Shown: positions 25,663-34,289 of the stretch, piece after piece
How the letters are laid out: the number at the start of each line of letters is the position of its first letter
How positions within the stretch are numbered: the stretch's first letter is position 1
DNA from: Rhodoferax sp. U11-2br
GTDB taxonomy: Bacteria > Pseudomonadota > Gammaproteobacteria > Burkholderiales > Burkholderiaceae_C
Length of the DNA: 64,000 nt
Assembly: GCF_018619435.1 (NCBI RefSeq)
Contig: NZ_JAHFZF010000001.1
Location: 221,267-285,266, forward strand
Direction: 5' to 3'
Made by a program: the position numbers and the translations under genes
The notes under the pieces: model-generated
Told to the model about the DNA's origin: nothing
Databases searched by the model: none
Seen by the model: only the letters and a program-made list of their open reading frames with translations

Positions 25663-27003
25663 ATGGACATCCTGCTACAACTTGCCGTCATCCTCATCTG
25701 CCTGTTTTATGGCGCACGCAAAGGCGGCGTGGCGCTTGGGCTGTTGGGTGGTATTGGCATCGTCATCATGACCTTTGTCTTTGGCTTGACCCCGGGCAAA
25801 CCACCGGTGGACGTGATGCTGACCATCATCGCGGTGGTGGCGGCATCAGCCACGCTGCAGGCCTCGGGCGGGCTGGAGGTGATGCTGATGGGGGCTGAGA
25901 AGCTGTTGCGGCGCAACCCCAGATACGTGTCGATCCTGGCGCCCTTCACCACCGCCACATTGACCATTCTGTGCGGCACCGGCCATGTGGTCTACACCAT
26001 GCTGCCGATCATTTACGACATCGCGATCAAGAACGGCATCCGCCCGGAGCGACCCATGGCGGCCTCGTCGATTGCCAGCCAGATGGGCATTCTGGCCAGC
26101 CCGGTGTCGGTGGCCATCGTGTCGCTGGTGGCGTTTCTGGCCAAGGTGCCGGTTGACGGTCACATCATCGACTTCATCCAGGTGCTGTCGATCACCATCC
26201 CGTCGACTTTGAGCGGGGTGCTGATGATTGGTATCTTCAGCTGGTTCCGCGGCAAGGATCTTGAAGACGACCCGGTGTTCCAGGCACGGATTGCCGACCC
26301 GGTGCAGCGCCAGATCGTCTACGGTGACAGCGCCACACTGATGGGAAAAATCCTGTCGCGTGACCAGTGGATCGCCATGTGGATCTTCATCGGCTCGATT
26401 GCTGTCGTAGCGATCATGGGCGCGTTTCCGGTGCTGCGCCCGCTGGTGAACGGCAAACCGCTGTCGATGGTGCTCAACATCCAGATGTTCATGCTGCTGG
26501 CCGGTGCCCTGATCATTGTGCTGACAAAAACCGACCCAACCACCATTGGCAAGACGGAGGTGTTTCGGGCTGGCATGATCGCTGTGGTGGCGGTGTTTGG
26601 CATCGCCTGGATGGCCGACACCGTGTTTGACGCGCATCTGGAAGAGCTCAAGGTGGTGCTGACCGAACTGGTCAGAACCCAGCCCTGGACCTACGCCGTG
26701 GCGCTGTTGCTGGTCTCCAAACTGGTCAATTCGCAGGCGGCGGCCATCAGCGCCATGGTGCCGGTGGGTTTGGCCATTGGTGTGCCACCGGGATACATCG
26801 TGGCCTTTGCGGCGGCGTCTTACGGCTATTACATCCTGCCCACCTACCCGAGCGACCTGGCTGCCATCCAGTTTGACCGCTCCGGCACCACCCACATCGG
26901 CAAGTATGTGATCAACCACAGCTTCATCCTGCCGGGCCTGATTGGTGTGAGCACCTCCTGCCTGGTGGGTTACCTGCTGGCCAGTCTGACCGGGCTGATT
27001 TGA
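25663..27003 (+). CDS. Anaerobic C4-dicarboxylate transporter (DcuA/DcuB family)
   Basis: 446 aa with about ten to twelve membrane segments. It begins [32 protein letters not shown] with GAAGG ribosome binding bases upstream, and contains [40 protein letters not shown] and a C-terminal [33 protein letters not shown], all characteristic of Dcu carriers. These exchange or import fumarate, malate, aspartate and succinate under oxygen limitation. I cannot decide between DcuA and DcuB subtypes. It lies 0.85 kb downstream of a Na+-pumping methylmalonyl-CoA decarboxylase, suggesting joint use in succinate or fumarate metabolism. Confidence 0.9.
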   Translation: MDILLQLAVILICLFYGARKGGVALGLLGGIGIVIMTFVFGLTPGKPPVDVMLTIIAVVAASATLQASGGLEVMLMGAEKLLRRNPRYVSILAPFTTATLTILCGTGHVVYTMLPIIYDIAIKNGIRPERPMAASSIASQMGILASPVSVAIVSLVAFLAKVPVDGHIIDFIQVLSITIPSTLSGVLMIGIFSWFRGKDLEDDPVFQARIADPVQRQIVYGDSATLMGKILSRDQWIAMWIFIGSIAVVAIMGAFPVLRPLVNGKPLSMVLNIQMFMLLAGALIIVLTKTDPTTIGKTEVFRAGMIAVVAVFGIAWMADTVFDAHLEELKVVLTELVRTQPWTYAVALLLVSKLVNSQAAAISAMVPVGLAIGVPPGYIVAFAAASYGYYILPTYPSDLAAIQFDRSGTTHIGKYVINHSFILPGLIGVSTSCLVGYLLASLTGLI

Positions 27004-27209
27004 GTCGGCCAGGGTGATGGCGGGTCGCCCCATTGGTGACCACGCGGCGCCTGACTTGGCAGTCCGGCACATCCGGTGGGTGACAAACACCTGCCCGAGC
27101 GGGCGGTAGAAAGCAGCTAGACTGAGCGGCCCTTCGGCCCCACCAGGCACTTTGCCGTCTTGGTCGTGCCACTGCTTGATCCCCTTCGCTTTTTCTGCCT
27201 GAGCCCTCC

Positions 27210-29207
27210 GTGAACGACACCTCTGCGCCCGCCACCCGCCGCCCGATCCGCGAACTGCCCGACGAACTCATCAGCCAGATTGCCGCTGGCGAGGTGGTGG
27301 AGCGGCCCGCCTCGGTGGTACGTGAGCTGGTCGACAACGCGCTGGACGCTGGCGCCAGCCAGATCACCGTGCGGCTGCTGGCCGGTGGCGTGCGCCTGAT
27401 CAGTGTGGAAGACGACGGCAGCGGCATCCTGCCCGAGGAGTTGCCGATTGCGCTCAAACGCCACGCCACCAGCAAGATCGGCAGCCTGGCCGACCTGGAA
27501 TCGGTGGGCACCATGGGCTTTCGCGGCGAAGCTCTGGCCGCCATTAATTCGATAGCGGATTGCGCAATATTATCAAGGGCTAGCGGCCAAAATCACGCTT
27601 ACCTGCTGGAAGGCCAGACTGGTGAACTCAAACCGGTGGCTCGCACCACCGGCACCACGGTCGAGGTCAAGGAGCTGTTCTTTTCAACGCCTGCACGGCG
27701 CAAGTTCCTCAAAACCGATGCCACCGAGCTGGCGCACTGTGTGGAAGCGGTGCGCCGCCACGCACTGGCCCGCCCCGATGTCGGTTTTGCCATCTGGCAC
27801 GAAGGCAAACTGGTGGAGCAATGGCGCCGCTGTGGTGCGCCCGACAGCTTGCCCGCGCTGGAGCAGCGCCTGGCCGATGTGCTGGGCAGCGATTTTGTCA
27901 AGCAATCGGTGTGGGTGGACTACGCCAGCAGCGCCCAAGCCGACTACGCGCCACGCATCAAGGTCTGGGGCCGCGCCGGTGTACCCGATGCCGCGCGCTC
28001 CAGAGCCGACCAGCAGTTTTGTTACGTCAACGGCCGTTTTGTGCGCGACAAGGTGGTGACCCACGCCGCCCGCAGCGCTTATGAAGACGTGTTGCACGGC
28101 CACCGCCAGCCGGTCTACGCGCTCTACATCACCATGGACCCGACCCGCGTCGACGTGAATGTGCACCCGACCAAGATCGAGGTGCGCTTCCGAGACAGCC
28201 GCGACGTGCACCAGGCGGTGCGCCGCGCGGTCGACAGCGCGTTGGCAGCACCACGTGCCGGACAGGCTGGTGGCAGTGAAGCTGCACCAGCAGCTTGGTT
28301 GCAGCCATCGGCTCAGTCGCCCGTCGACTCGGCACCTGCCCCTGGTACTTATATATCAAATCAGCCTCTAGCCCTTATGCCACAAGGGCAGAGAGCTATG
28401 TATTTCGAATCACCCGTGGGTCACCGTGTCAGCGACCTGGGCGCACTGTGGGACCGCCCGGCAGACCCGTCGCCGCTCAGCAGCAATGCCGCCCCGGCCG
28501 ACAGCACATGGCCAAGACCCGCCAGCTCTGCCCCCATCTCCACGCAGCCCGCCGCAACGCTTGCGCCCGCCACCTCGGATCACAGCGCCACGGAAGCCCC
28601 GATCTGGCCGCTGGGCCGCGCGCTGGCACAGTTGCAAGGTGTCTACATCCTGGCCGAAAACACCCAGGGCCTGGTGCTGGTGGACATGCATGCTGCACAC
28701 GAGCGCATCGTCTACGAACGGCTCAAGAACCAGTTTGCCAGTCAGACCCCCGATGGCAGCACACCCCGACTGGCCAGCCAGCCGCTGCTGATCCCCGCCA
28801 CCTTTGCCGCCACCCCCACCGAGGTCGCCACCGCCGAGTTACATGCCAGCACGCTGGACACCCTGGGCCTGGAGATCACGCCGTTTTCTGCCAAAACCCT
28901 GGCGGTACGCGCCGTGCCGACCACGCTGGCGCAGGGGGACGCGGTGGAGCTGGCGCGCAGTGTGTTGGCCGAACTGAGCCAGCATGACGCCAGCGGCGTC
29001 ATCCAACGCGCCCACAACGAGCTGCTGGCCACCATGGCCTGCCACGGCGCGGTGCGCGCCAACCGGCGTCTGACCCTCGAAGAAATGAACGGACTGCTGC
29101 GCCAGATGGAAGCCACCGAGCGCAGCGACCAGTGCAACCACGGCCGCCCCACCTGGCGCCAGATCAGCATGCGCGAACTCGACGCGCTGTTCTTGCGGGG
29201 ACGCTGA
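27210..29207 (+). CDS. mutL: DNA mismatch repair protein MutL
   Basis: 665 aa, starting at GTG 27210. N-terminal GHKL ATPase motifs are ELPDELISQIAAGEVVERPASVV, ELVDNALDAGA, DDGSGI and GFRGEALAAI. The middle has NGRFVRDK and VDVNVHPTKIEVRF. After a long Pro/Ala-rich linker (about 340-470) comes the C-terminal dimerisation domain with a DMHAAHERIVYE metal-binding endonuclease motif (DQHAxxExxxxE type), ACHGAVRAN and a final CNHGRPT. It should thus be a nicking-type MutL. Two copies of the palindromic repeat fall within the gene: 27549-27593, in conserved sequence, and 28351-28405, in the linker. Confidence 0.95.
   Translation: MNDTSAPATRRPIRELPDELISQIAAGEVVERPASVVRELVDNALDAGASQITVRLLAGGVRLISVEDDGSGILPEELPIALKRHATSKIGSLADLESVGTMGFRGEALAAINSIADCAILSRASGQNHAYLLEGQTGELKPVARTTGTTVEVKELFFSTPARRKFLKTDATELAHCVEAVRRHALARPDVGFAIWHEGKLVEQWRRCGAPDSLPALEQRLADVLGSDFVKQSVWVDYASSAQADYAPRIKVWGRAGVPDAARSRADQQFCYVNGRFVRDKVVTHAARSAYEDVLHGHRQPVYALYITMDPTRVDVNVHPTKIEVRFRDSRDVHQAVRRAVDSALAAPRAGQAGGSEAAPAAWLQPSAQSPVDSAPAPGTYISNQPLALMPQGQRAMYFESPVGHRVSDLGALWDRPADPSPLSSNAAPADSTWPRPASSAPISTQPAATLAPATSDHSATEAPIWPLGRALAQLQGVYILAENTQGLVLVDMHAAHERIVYERLKNQFASQTPDGSTPRLASQPLLIPATFAATPTEVATAELHASTLDTLGLEITPFSAKTLAVRAVPTTLAQGDAVELARSVLAELSQHDASGVIQRAHNELLATMACHGAVRANRRLTLEEMNGLLRQMEATERSDQCNHGRPTWRQISMRELDALFLRGR
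27549..27593 (+). repeat. Diverged palindromic-repeat copy inside mutL N-domain
   Basis: GATAGC..ATTATCAAGGGCTAGCGGCCAAAATC matches the right half of the element well (AAGGGCTAGCGGC), while the left arm is lost. It is read in frame as CAILSRASGQNH. AT-rich codons here contrast with the rest of mutL. Confidence 0.5.
28351..28405 (-). repeat. Family palindromic repeat inside the mutL linker
   Basis: ATATATCAAATCAGCCTCTAGCCCTTAT then AAGGGCAGAGAGCTATG. The arms pair except in the loop. It is translated in frame as about 18 residues (YIKSASS-like bases read as ISNQPLALMPQGQ) in the non-conserved linker between the two MutL domains. Confidence 0.8.
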
Positions 29208-29376
29208 GCCAGCCGCAGATGGCTTGGCGAGCAAAGACGGGCACGCCCAGAAATCCGGGCGGCAGAAGAAGCGGTTGAAGCTGGGGAAAACGCCGGGGTT
29301 GTGCGCACTCTGTGCTACCCCAAAGAGCGGCAGCCCTCAAGACCTCCAAAATTGGGTTGCCAACCACGTCCCCAAG

Positions 29377-29394
29377 CTAGGTGTTTTCACCTAG
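29377..29394. promoter_or_regulatory. Perfect inverted repeat upstream of rbs promoter
   Basis: CTAGGTG-TTTT-CACCTAG, 7-bp perfect arms, lies about 50 bp upstream of the LacI-type operator. It may be a second regulator site or the mutL terminator stem (no U-tract follows on the plus strand). The remainder of the 29208-29558 gap shows no gene. Confidence 0.4.
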
Positions 29395-29426
29395 ATCACG
29401 CAGAATTCAAGGGTTTCCCCTAATAA

Positions 29427-29450
29427 GCAAACGATTGCGCAATCGTTTGC
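29427..29450. promoter_or_regulatory. LacI-family operator (RbsR site) of the ribose operon
   Basis: Perfect 24-bp palindrome: GCAAACGATTGC followed by its exact reverse complement. The central CG and flanking AAACG/CGTTT are the hallmark of LacI/GalR-family operators. A TAGAAT hexamer at 29456-29461 just downstream may be the -10 box, so repressor binding would block initiation. The regulator is most likely the LacI protein encoded at 33263 within the same operon. Confidence 0.8.
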
Positions 29451-29558
29451 GGTCGTAGAATTTGCTTCGAAGATGTCAAAACTGCATGTATCTCTCCATG
29501 TGTCGTCTTCACCCGGTCGGTGACCGATTGCCAGTTACAACTTATAGGAGCACCTCTC

Positions 29559-30512
29559 ATGAAATTTACCCGTCGCGCAGTACAAACAAGCATTGCTATT
29601 GGTTTGTTGGGTGGACTGTTTGCCACACCCGTCTTGGCACAAGACAAGCCCAAAGTGGCGCTGGTCATGAAGTCATTGGCCAACGAGTTCTTCCGCACCA
29701 TGGAAGACGGAGCCAAGGCCCACAACAAGGACAACGCGGGCAAGTACACCCTGGTCTCCAACGGCATCAAGAACGAGACCGACACAGCCGCCCAGATTCG
29801 CATGGTGGAGCAGATGGTTGCCCAAAAGGCCAATGCCATTGTGATTGCCCCGGCCGACTCCAAAGCCCTGGTGCCAGTGCTCAAGACAGCCATCGACCAA
29901 GGCATTCTGGTCGTCAACATTGACAACAAGCTCGATGCCGACGCTCAAAAAGAAAAAGGCATCCAGATCCCGTTTGCTGGCCCAGACAACCGCGCGGGCG
30001 CCAAGCTGGTGGGCGACTACCTGGCCAAAACCCTCAAGTCAGGTGACAAGGTCGGCATCATTGAAGGTGTCTCCACCACCTTCAACGCCCAGCAGCGCAC
30101 CCTGGGTTTTCAGGACGCGATGAAGGCTGCCGGTGTAACTGTGGTCGGGGTGCAATCGGGCAACTGGGAAATTGACAAGGGCAACGTGGTGGCCTCCGGC
30201 ATGCTGCGTGAACACCCTGATCTGAAGGCCCTGCTGGCTGGCAATGACAACATGGCTCTCGGTGCGGTGGCTGCCGTCAAGGCCGCTGGCAAAACCGGCC
30301 AGGTGATGGTGGTGGGTTACGACAATATCAATGCCGTCAAACCCATGCTCAAGGATGGCCGCATGCTGGCCACTGCCGATCAGTACGGCGCCAAACAGGC
30401 GGTGTTCGGTATCGAAATCGCTTTGAAAGCGCTGGCCGAGAAGAAAAAGCAATCGGAAATGCCTGCCGCCATCCAGACCGATGTGGTGTTGGTGACCAAA
30501 GACAGCAAGTGA
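29559..30512 (+). CDS. rbsB: Ribose ABC transporter substrate-binding protein RbsB
   Basis: 317 aa periplasmic protein. ATG 29559 follows ATAGGAG and starts a clear signal peptide (MKFTRRAVQTSIAIGLLGGL, cleavage near VLAQ). The mature part is a type I periplasmic binding fold with KVALVMKSLANEFFRTMEDGAK, an IVIAPADSKALVPVLK motif, AGNDNMALGAVAAVKAAGK and VVGYDNINAVKPML, all typical of RbsB/pentose binders. It is the first gene of a six-gene ribose operon behind a LacI-type operator. Confidence 0.93.
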   Translation: MKFTRRAVQTSIAIGLLGGLFATPVLAQDKPKVALVMKSLANEFFRTMEDGAKAHNKDNAGKYTLVSNGIKNETDTAAQIRMVEQMVAQKANAIVIAPADSKALVPVLKTAIDQGILVVNIDNKLDADAQKEKGIQIPFAGPDNRAGAKLVGDYLAKTLKSGDKVGIIEGVSTTFNAQQRTLGFQDAMKAAGVTVVGVQSGNWEIDKGNVVASGMLREHPDLKALLAGNDNMALGAVAAVKAAGKTGQVMVVGYDNINAVKPMLKDGRMLATADQYGAKQAVFGIEIALKALAEKKKQSEMPAAIQTDVVLVTKDSK

Positions 30513-30531
30513 TCCTGGTCAAGCTGTGACC

Positions 30532-30599
30532 GTGGCACAAGCCAAGCCGCCCGTGGGCAAGACCACGGGCAGCGCTCTGGCCTGTCCACGGTGTGCCAC
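30532..30599 (+). other. Nested intercistronic hairpin between rbsB and rbsA
   Basis: Outer 8-bp stem GTGGCACA (30532-30539) with TGTGCCAC (30592-30599). Inside is an independent 8-bp stem GCCCGTGG-n6-CCACGGGC (30549-30570). There is no U-tract, so it is more likely an RNA-stabilising or partial-termination structure that keeps the binding-protein message more abundant than the transporter message. Confidence 0.65.
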
Positions 30600-30658
30600 A
30601 GCCAACGCCACGCTGCACAACAACCTCTCGCAACTTTGACATCAACACAGGCCAAGCC

Positions 30659-32230
30659 ATGCCGCCTTCCAACGCCACCCCAGAACCCGTCCTGACGATC
30701 CAGGACGTGGGCAAAACCTACGTCACCCCGGTCTTGCAGGGGGTGAGTCTGAATTTGTTTCCTGGCGAGGTGTTGGCCCTGACCGGGGAAAACGGTGCTG
30801 GCAAAAGCACCCTGGCCAAGATCATTTGTGGGCTCGAACCGGCCAGCCAAGGCACGATGCAATTGGCGGGTCAGGTGTATGCACCCAACTCGCGGCGCCA
30901 TGCCGAGAGTCTGGGTGTGCGCATGGTGATGCAGGAGCTCAGCCTGATCCCGACCCTGACGGTGGCCGAAAACCTGCTGCTGGTGGACATCCCTAACCGG
31001 GGCCGGTGGCAGGCCAACTGGATTGAGCGCGATCGCCTCAATGCTCTGGCGACACAACAACTGGCCAAAGTCGGCATGCAGGCGATTGACCCCAACACCC
31101 TGGTGTCAGAACTGGGCATTGGCCAACAACAGATGGTGGAAATCGCCCGCAACCTGCAGGACGACACCCGTGTGTTGATTCTGGACGAACCCACGGCCAT
31201 GCTCACACCGAGTGAGACCCACCACCTGTTTAAACAGATCGCGCGGCTCCAGTCCCAGGGTGTGGCCATCATTTATGTGTCGCATCGGCTCGAAGAGTTG
31301 AAAGCCATTGCCGATACCCTGGTGGTCTTGCGCGACGGCAAACTCGTCCAAGTCTGCCCGATCAGCAGCGTCACCGAGGACGACATCGTTCAGCTGATGG
31401 TGGGACACGCCGTTTCCCAGGATCTGGACCGGCCACGTCGGCCACGCGGCAATCTGCTGCTCCGTGCCGAACACATCGGCCGGGGCCGTTTGGTGAAGGA
31501 CATCAGCCTCGATCTGTATGCCGGCGAGGTCTTGGGGCTGGCGGGTCTGGTGGGCAGCGGGCGCACTGAAGTTGTGCGGCTGTTGTTCGGCGCCGACCAG
31601 AACGAACATGGCGACATCACGGTGTATGAGAACGCCCCCGGACAACCGGTACGGGCCAAGGTCAAACAGTGGGCCGCCCCGCTGGCGGCGATTGCCGCTG
31701 GTATTGGCCTGATCACCGAGGACCGCAAATCGCAGGGCTTGCTGCTGGGCCAGCCGATTCGGGTCAACACCACCTTGAGTGACGTGGGGTCGGTGTCCAA
31801 AGCGGGCTGGCTGCAACGCACCTGCGAAGTCAACATCGTCAAAGCCTTGATTGACCGGCTGTCGGTACGCTGCAACTCCATGGAGCAAGCTGTGGGCACC
31901 CTGAGTGGTGGCAACCAGCAAAAGGTGATTGTGTCGCGCTGGCTGCACCGCAACTGCGATGTGCTGCTGCTCGACGAACCCACACGGGGGGTGGACGTGG
32001 GCGCACGGGCGGACATTTATGCCGAGTTGGAGCAGATGGCCCAGTCCGGCAAGGCCTTGCTCATGGTCTCGAGTGATCTGCGTGAACTGATGCAGATGGC
32101 CGACCGCATTGGTGTCATGAGCAACGGCAAGCTGATCAAGATTTTTGAGCGGGGGCAGTGGACGGAGAAATCCCTGCTGGCCGCCGCTTTCAACGATACC
32201 CATCAACCCGTGGCGCCGATGGCGGCCTGA
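30659..32230 (+). CDS. rbsA: Ribose ABC transporter double ATPase RbsA
   Basis: 523 aa with two ABC domains. Domain 1 (about 10-235) has Walker A GENGAGKST, signature LGIGQQQMVEIAR and Walker B LILDEPTAML. Domain 2 (about 260-510) has the degenerate Walker A GLVGSGRTE usual in CUT2 transporters, signature LSGGNQQKVIVSRW and Walker B LLLDEPTRGVDVGA. It supplies ATP hydrolysis to the RbsC permease. ATG 30659 is chosen, since the frame upstream lies within the hairpin region. Its sugar specificity is inferred from rbsK and rbsD in the operon. Confidence 0.94.
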   Translation: MPPSNATPEPVLTIQDVGKTYVTPVLQGVSLNLFPGEVLALTGENGAGKSTLAKIICGLEPASQGTMQLAGQVYAPNSRRHAESLGVRMVMQELSLIPTLTVAENLLLVDIPNRGRWQANWIERDRLNALATQQLAKVGMQAIDPNTLVSELGIGQQQMVEIARNLQDDTRVLILDEPTAMLTPSETHHLFKQIARLQSQGVAIIYVSHRLEELKAIADTLVVLRDGKLVQVCPISSVTEDDIVQLMVGHAVSQDLDRPRRPRGNLLLRAEHIGRGRLVKDISLDLYAGEVLGLAGLVGSGRTEVVRLLFGADQNEHGDITVYENAPGQPVRAKVKQWAAPLAAIAAGIGLITEDRKSQGLLLGQPIRVNTTLSDVGSVSKAGWLQRTCEVNIVKALIDRLSVRCNSMEQAVGTLSGGNQQKVIVSRWLHRNCDVLLLDEPTRGVDVGARADIYAELEQMAQSGKALLMVSSDLRELMQMADRIGVMSNGKLIKIFERGQWTEKSLLAAAFNDTHQPVAPMAA

Positions 32231-32269
32231 ACCCAACGCCCCTGTGCACCACTTTCACGATCCTCTGTT

Positions 32270-33244
32270 ATGACCACATCCATCCAACACAAGACCGCTG
32301 GCGCCGCGCGCAGCCAACTGGGCACCTACCTGGGACTCGCAGCGGTCCTGCTGGGCATGGTGATCTTTTTTGGTAGCCTGAGCGAGTACTTTTTCAGCGC
32401 CGCCACCTTCCTGGCCATTGCCAATGAAATCCCGGCCCTGCTGGTGATGTCGGTGGGCATGACCTTTGTGCTGATCATCGCCGGCATTGACCTGTCGGTC
32501 GGCTCGGTCTTGGCGCTGTCTGCCGCCGCAGCGGCCAACGCCATCCTGCAGTGGCATTGGGGCAGTGTGTCGGCGGCCTTGCTGGGCCTGGTGGTTGGTT
32601 TGGCCTGTGGCGCCTTCACCGGCTGGATCTCCGTGGCCTGGCGACTGCCCTCCTTCATCGTTTCTCTGGGCATGCTGGAGGCCGTGCGGGGTGGCGCCTA
32701 TGTGTTGACCGACTCGCGCACCCAGTATGTGGGCAACGCCATGGCTGGCTTGGCCGTGCCTTGGGTGGCCGGTATTTCCAGCGCGTTTTTCATCGCGGTG
32801 GTGCTGGTGTTTGTGGCCCAAGTGGTGCTCACCAAAACCGTGTTTGGCCGTTATGTGGTGGGCATTGGCACCAATGAAGAAGCCATGCGTCTGGCCGGTA
32901 TCAATCCCAGCCCGATCCGTATTGCGGTCTTTGCGGCCACCGGTTTGCTGGCTGGCTTGGCTGGCTTGATGCAATCGGCCCGATTGGAAGCCGCCGACCC
33001 GAATTCGGGCACCGGCATTGAGCTGCAGGTGATTGCGGCGGTGGTGATTGGCGGCACCAGCCTGATGGGTGGCCGTGGTTCGGTGATCAACACCTTTTTT
33101 GGCGTGCTGATCATTGCGGTGCTGGAGGCTGGCCTGGCGCAGATCGGTGTGAGCGACCCGAGCAAACGTATCATCACTGGTTGTGTGATTGTGATCGCGG
33201 TGATCATCGACACCTTGCGCCAGAAACGCGGCGCTGCCGCCTAG
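32270..33244 (+). CDS. rbsC: Ribose ABC transporter permease RbsC
   Basis: 324 aa integral membrane protein with about eight to ten helices. CUT2-family permease signatures are visible: GMTFVLIIAGIDLSVGSVLALSAA near residue 60, WRLPSFIVSLGMLEAVRG, GTNEEAMRLAGI and AAVVIGGTSLMGGRGSVINTFFGVLII. It forms the inner-membrane channel with RbsA. It lies 39 bp after rbsA and 18 bp before the regulator gene. Confidence 0.94.
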   Translation: MTTSIQHKTAGAARSQLGTYLGLAAVLLGMVIFFGSLSEYFFSAATFLAIANEIPALLVMSVGMTFVLIIAGIDLSVGSVLALSAAAAANAILQWHWGSVSAALLGLVVGLACGAFTGWISVAWRLPSFIVSLGMLEAVRGGAYVLTDSRTQYVGNAMAGLAVPWVAGISSAFFIAVVLVFVAQVVLTKTVFGRYVVGIGTNEEAMRLAGINPSPIRIAVFAATGLLAGLAGLMQSARLEAADPNSGTGIELQVIAAVVIGGTSLMGGRGSVINTFFGVLIIAVLEAGLAQIGVSDPSKRIITGCVIVIAVIIDTLRQKRGAAA

Positions 33245-33262
33245 AACCTATTTTTTTCGCCG

Positions 33263-34273
33263 ATGGCCTCCATCAAAGACGTTGCACAGAGAGCCCGGGT
33301 GTCCACCACCACGGTCTCCCATGTGGTGAATCGCACCCGCTTTGTCAGTGACCCGGTGCGCCACGAGGTGGAGGCCGCCATTCGCGAACTGAACTATGTG
33401 CCCAGCGCGGTGGCACGCAGCCTCAAGAGCAACTCCACCAAAACCATTGGCATGTTGATTCCCAACTGCTCCAACCCGTACTTCGCCGAGATCGTGCGCA
33501 GTGTGGAGGATCATTGTTTTGGCGCGGGTTACACCCTGATCTTGTGCAACACCGATGACGAGCCACACCGGCAGAGTGCCTATCTGCAGGCCCTGACCGA
33601 GAAACGCATCGACGGCATGATCATCATCTCCACCGGGGAAGGCAAGGACTTTCAGCGCATGCTGCACGGCCTGCCCATCCCCATGGTGCTGCTGGACCGC
33701 GAAATTGACGAGGTCAACTGTGATCTGGTGGAAACCGCCCACTTGCAAGGTGGTCTGATGGCCACCGAACACCTGATTGGCCTGGGACACCGGCGCATCG
33801 CCTGCCTGGCGGGGCCGGCGAATCTGAACTCCAGCGCCCAGCGCATTGAGGGTTGGCGCAGCGCCTTGGCCAAAGCTGGTCTGGCGGCGTCCTCCGAGCT
33901 GCTGTGGCACAGCGACTTCACCAGCCAAGGCGGCTTCAACACCATGCAGGCCATTTTGGCCTCGCCACTGGCCCCCACAGCGGTGTTTGTGTGTAACGAC
34001 CTGATGAGCATCGGTGCACTCAGTGCGGCCCACCAAGCCGGTATCCAGATTCCCCAGCAGATGTCCCTGATCGGTTTTGACGACATCGAGTTGGCCCAAT
34101 TTGCCAGCCCGGCTCTCACCACCATCGCCCAACCCAAACAACGCATTGGCATTGCGGCGGTGGACATGGTGCTTGAACGCATCCAGGGCGGCCGGGTCCA
34201 GGCCCGGCAGCTGATCCTGCTGCCCGAACTCATTGTGCGCAATTCCACCACCGTGGTCCGCCCAGACCACTGA
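33263..34273 (+). CDS. rbsR: LacI-family repressor of the ribose operon (RbsR)
   Basis: 336 aa. The N-terminal LacI helix-turn-helix and hinge are textbook: MASIKDVAQRARVSTTTVSHVVNRTRFVSDPVRHEV, then the hinge NYVPSAVARSLKSNSTKTIG. A periplasmic-binding-like effector domain follows (GMLIPNCSNPYFAEIVRSVED ... FVCNDLMSIGALSAAHQAGI). It most likely binds the palindrome at 29427-29450, so it would repress its own operon; ribose or a ribose phosphate should relieve repression. The location between rbsC and rbsK supports the assignment. Confidence 0.92.
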   Translation: MASIKDVAQRARVSTTTVSHVVNRTRFVSDPVRHEVEAAIRELNYVPSAVARSLKSNSTKTIGMLIPNCSNPYFAEIVRSVEDHCFGAGYTLILCNTDDEPHRQSAYLQALTEKRIDGMIIISTGEGKDFQRMLHGLPIPMVLLDREIDEVNCDLVETAHLQGGLMATEHLIGLGHRRIACLAGPANLNSSAQRIEGWRSALAKAGLAASSELLWHSDFTSQGGFNTMQAILASPLAPTAVFVCNDLMSIGALSAAHQAGIQIPQQMSLIGFDDIELAQFASPALTTIAQPKQRIGIAAVDMVLERIQGGRVQARQLILLPELIVRNSTTVVRPDH

Positions 34274-34289
34274 CTCCCCCCTCTCCACC

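Noticed and set aside
25846..27150. Long open frame on the minus strand opposite the Dcu gene (434 codons)
   Set aside because: It is His/Arg/Gln-rich antisense sequence produced by GC-rich codon bias; the plus-strand Dcu protein is clearly conserved.
31106..32236. Minus-strand open frame opposite rbsA (376 codons)
   Set aside because: Low-complexity His/Gln-rich translation with no start context or family signs; rbsA on the plus strand explains the frame.
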